Source: JANRJY01 sp033763735
GTDB taxonomy: Bacteria; Bacteroidota; Bacteroidia; Cytophagales; UBA9547
Assembly (NCBI GenBank): GCA_033763735.1
Contig: JANRJY010000026.1
Coordinates: 62,001-126,000 of the forward strand
DNA: 64,000 nucleotides
Direction: 5' to 3'
Shown here piece by piece: positions 62,498-64,000 of this stretch. The notes beneath the pieces were generated by a model, which saw only the letters and a program-made list of their open reading frames with translations, was not told the DNA's origin and searched no databases. Position numbers and translations under genes: made by a program. Within the stretch, counting starts at the first letter, position 1, and every line of letters starts with the position of its first letter.

Positions 62498-64000
62498 TTA
62501 CATGAAATGTTTTAAGGTTAGCACCTCCTTTTCAGTCAAATGCCTCCAATGCCCACGGGGTAGGTCTTTTTTAGTCAGGCCTGCATACATTACTCTATCG
62601 AGTTTAACTACATCGTATCCAACAGTTTCAAACAATCTGCGAACTATCCTATTCCATCCAATATGGATTTCAATGCCTACATTTTGACGTGTTTCGTCCA
62701 ATATTGCAATGCTATCTACCACTGCTTTTCCTTCATCTAAATACAATCCATCTAATATTTTTTGTGCATCTTCCGGACTAATTGGTCTGTTTAGCTCCAC
62801 TGCATATATTTTCTTGATGTTGAATGATGGGTGCGTAAGTTTTTGAGTAAGCTCCCCATCGTTAGTCAACAATAGCAATCCTGTTGTATTTCTATCAAGC
62901 CTTCCAACCGGATATATGCGCTCTTTACAAGCATTTTTTACAAGTTCAAGTACGGTTTTACGTTCTTCTGGATCTTCTGTAGTAGTGATAAAATCTTTAG
63001 GTTTATTGAGCAATACATACATCATTTTCTCACGACTCAGTATGCGTTTGCCATATTTAACCACATCTCCGGGCTGCACTTTATAACCCATTTCTGTTAC
63101 TTTCTTTCCATTCACCGAAATATCTCCTGCAAAAATCAACTCATCAGCTTCTCTTCTGGAACAAATTCCTGAATTAGCAATATATTTATTTAATCGGGTT
63201 TCAGTTTCTGCTATTTCGACGTCAGGATTAGGTGCTTTAAAATTACGTCTTCGTGTACTTTCAGGTAATCTATCTTCCTTTAATTTGAAATATTTTCCCA
63301 AATAAGTATCCTCCCCACCTTTACTTTCATAAGGTTTTTTAGGTCCTCTTTCTTTACTTTTATAATCTCTTTTGAAAGATGTAAATGGTTTTTCTGGATC
63401 CGAATTTCTTAAAAAAGGTTTTTTATCAGATGTATCTTTTCTTTGGTAAGGTCGTTTTTCTCTCCCTTCGCCTCTATCGTCTTTATTAAATGTTTTTCTT
63501 GGTTTGTGGTCGCTTCCACTTTCTTCTCTTTTAGGGAAATCGCTTCGCGTGTTCCGGGTAAATGGTCGTTTTTCTCTCCCCTCACCTCTTTCGTCTTTAT
63601 TAAATGTTCTTCTTGGTTTGTAGTCGCTTATGCCTTCTTCTCTTTTAGGGAAATCGCTTCGCGTGTTTCGGGTAAATGGTCGTTTTTCTCTCCCTTCGCC
63701 TTTATCGTCTTTATTAAATGTTCTTCTTGGTTTGTAATCGCTTCCACCTTCTTCTCTTTTTGGGAAATCGCTTCGCGTGTTTCGGGTAAATGGTCGTTTT
63801 TCTCTCCCTTCGCCTCTTTCGTCTTTATTAAATGTTCTTCTTGGTTCGTAATCGCTTCCGCCTTCTTCTCTTTTCGGAAAATCATTGCGCGTGTTTCGGG
63901 TATATGGTCGTTTTTCTCTCCCCTCGCCTCTATCGTCTTTATTAAAAGTTCTTCTTGGTTTGTAATCGCTTCCGCCTTCAGATGACCTTCCTTTTCCGGA
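62498..64000 (-). CDS. RluB/RsuA-family pseudouridine synthase with long repeat N-terminus (partial)
   Basis: A cytoplasmic rRNA pseudouridine synthase of the RsuA/RluB group. The S4 RNA-binding domain (NKYIANSGICSRREADELIF) is about 230 residues from the C-terminus, and the catalytic motif PVGRLDRNTTGLLLLTNDGELTQKL holds the nucleophile Asp. The frame stays open upstream without a stop to base 64000, so the true start is outside the window. The upstream 235 visible residues are basic and disordered, with at least four full copies of a 38-residue repeat. The internal TTG at 63301 is not the start. Such basic tails are known in Bacteroidota but vary greatly. Confidence 0.87.
   Translation of the reverse strand, partial: SGKGRSSEGGSDYKPRRTFNKDDRGEGREKRPYTRNTRNDFPKREEGGSDYEPRRTFNKDERGEGREKRPFTRNTRSDFPKREEGGSDYKPRRTFNKDDKGEGREKRPFTRNTRSDFPKREEGISDYKPRRTFNKDERGEGREKRPFTRNTRSDFPKREESGSDHKPRKTFNKDDRGEGREKRPYQRKDTSDKKPFLRNSDPEKPFTSFKRDYKSKERGPKKPYESKGGEDTYLGKYFKLKEDRLPESTRRRNFKAPNPDVEIAETETRLNKYIANSGICSRREADELIFAGDISVNGKKVTEMGYKVQPGDVVKYGKRILSREKMMYVLLNKPKDFITTTEDPEERKTVLELVKNACKERIYPVGRLDRNTTGLLLLTNDGELTQKLTHPSFNIKKIYAVELNRPISPEDAQKILDGLYLDEGKAVVDSIAILDETRQNVGIEIHIGWNRIVRRLFETVGYDVVKLDRVMYAGLTKKDLPRGHWRHLTEKEVLTLKHFM
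63451..64000 (-). repeat. 114-base in-frame tandem repeats in pseudouridine synthase gene
   Basis: The 17-mer GTCGTTTTTCTCTCCC/T recurs on the plus strand at 63451, 63565, 63679, 63793 and 63907, always 114 bases apart. Each unit encodes a 38-residue block with REKRPFTRNTRSDFPKREE and YKPRRTFNKDDRGEG. Copies differ by a few bases. The array runs past the right edge of the window. Confidence 0.9.

Noticed and set aside
62498..63301. Pseudouridine synthase as a 267-residue protein starting at 63301
   Set aside because: That position is a TTG codon within an open frame that continues upstream through the repeat region to the window edge.
63443..63985. Long plus-strand frame of about 180 residues with repeating Phe-rich blocks
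   Set aside because: It is the antisense shadow of the 114-base repeats that encode the basic N-terminus of the pseudouridine synthase; the minus-strand frame continues without stop into a clear S4 and catalytic domain.
63451..64000. Possible CRISPR array
   Set aside because: The 114-base period has no unique spacers and the repeats are in frame within a gene.

Overview
The window looks like one contiguous piece of a low-GC chromosome from the phylum Bacteroidota. The evidence is: families largely confined to that phylum (DUF4290, DUF5686, DUF5723, a TolB-propeller/surface-antigen fusion, an OmpA protein with PD40 and carboxypeptidase-regulatory domains); a transketolase split into two genes; many lipoproteins and SPI-type signal peptides; poor Shine-Dalgarno sequences; and repeated matches to the Bacteroidota -7 promoter element TAnnTTTG. 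A more exact placement (Chitinophagia- or Sphingobacteriia-like) is only a guess. I see no tRNA, rRNA, CRISPR array, transposase gene or prophage.

Layout. 1-1141: pyrimidine genes pyrB (cut by the window edge) and pyrR. 1173-6288: alpha-glucan metabolism, with a GH31 glucosidase divergent from a GT4 glycogen-synthase-like enzyme and a GH57 amylase. 6319-8619: DUF4290 protein, then an ECF sigma operon with a membrane protein carrying three 32-residue repeats and a Spy/CpxP-like protein. 8663-12678: split transketolase with a Uma2 nuclease-like gene between its halves, lpxB and a QueD-type synthase. 12902-16915: hldD, murA (Cys to Asp at the fosfomycin-target position), a Qnr-like pentapeptide protein and an MDR oxidoreductase. 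17048-17369: two tiny membrane proteins. 17397-24600: a compact aspS-DUF5686-TPR lipoprotein-thrS operon. 24698-25230: a MazF/PemK toxin-antitoxin pair. 25294-32719: secreted hydrolases (esterase, PhoD-like phosphatase, GH3 with a PA14 insert) and two secreted proteins of unknown function. 32870-35270: a second Uma2 gene, a 31-residue ORF, miaA and an overlapping Mom-like acyltransferase.

35397-49791: cell-envelope region with a VWA membrane protein, a lipoprotein/DUF5723 barrel/OmpA-PD40 operon resembling type IX secretion accessory gene sets, a FAD oxidoreductase overlapping a 1105-residue TolB-propeller barrel protein and a serine beta-lactamase-fold hydrolase, and a DUF4256 protein. 49806-53990: sugar MFS transporter divergent from GH51 arabinofuranosidase and a probable barrel protein, with a palindrome in the shared promoter region. 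53992-57991: LPP20-like lipoprotein, carboxynorspermidine-synthase-like enzyme, rsmA and a HicB-like small-gene pair. 58152-62017: a translationally coupled surface-glycan cassette (flippase, DUF268 methyltransferase, GT11-like fucosyltransferase, FkbM methyltransferase). 62020-64000: rnhA and an RluB-type pseudouridine synthase whose N-terminal extension is built of 38-residue tandem repeats and runs off the window.

The candidates I consider most worth a second look are the Mom-like protein fused by overlap to miaA, the 32-residue repeats in the sigma-operon membrane protein, the repeat-bearing pseudouridine synthase, the HicB-like pair upstream of rsmA, and the lipoprotein/DUF5723/OmpA set. 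Two non-coding hairpin elements (30018-30070 and 43436-43555) look like dispersed repeats.
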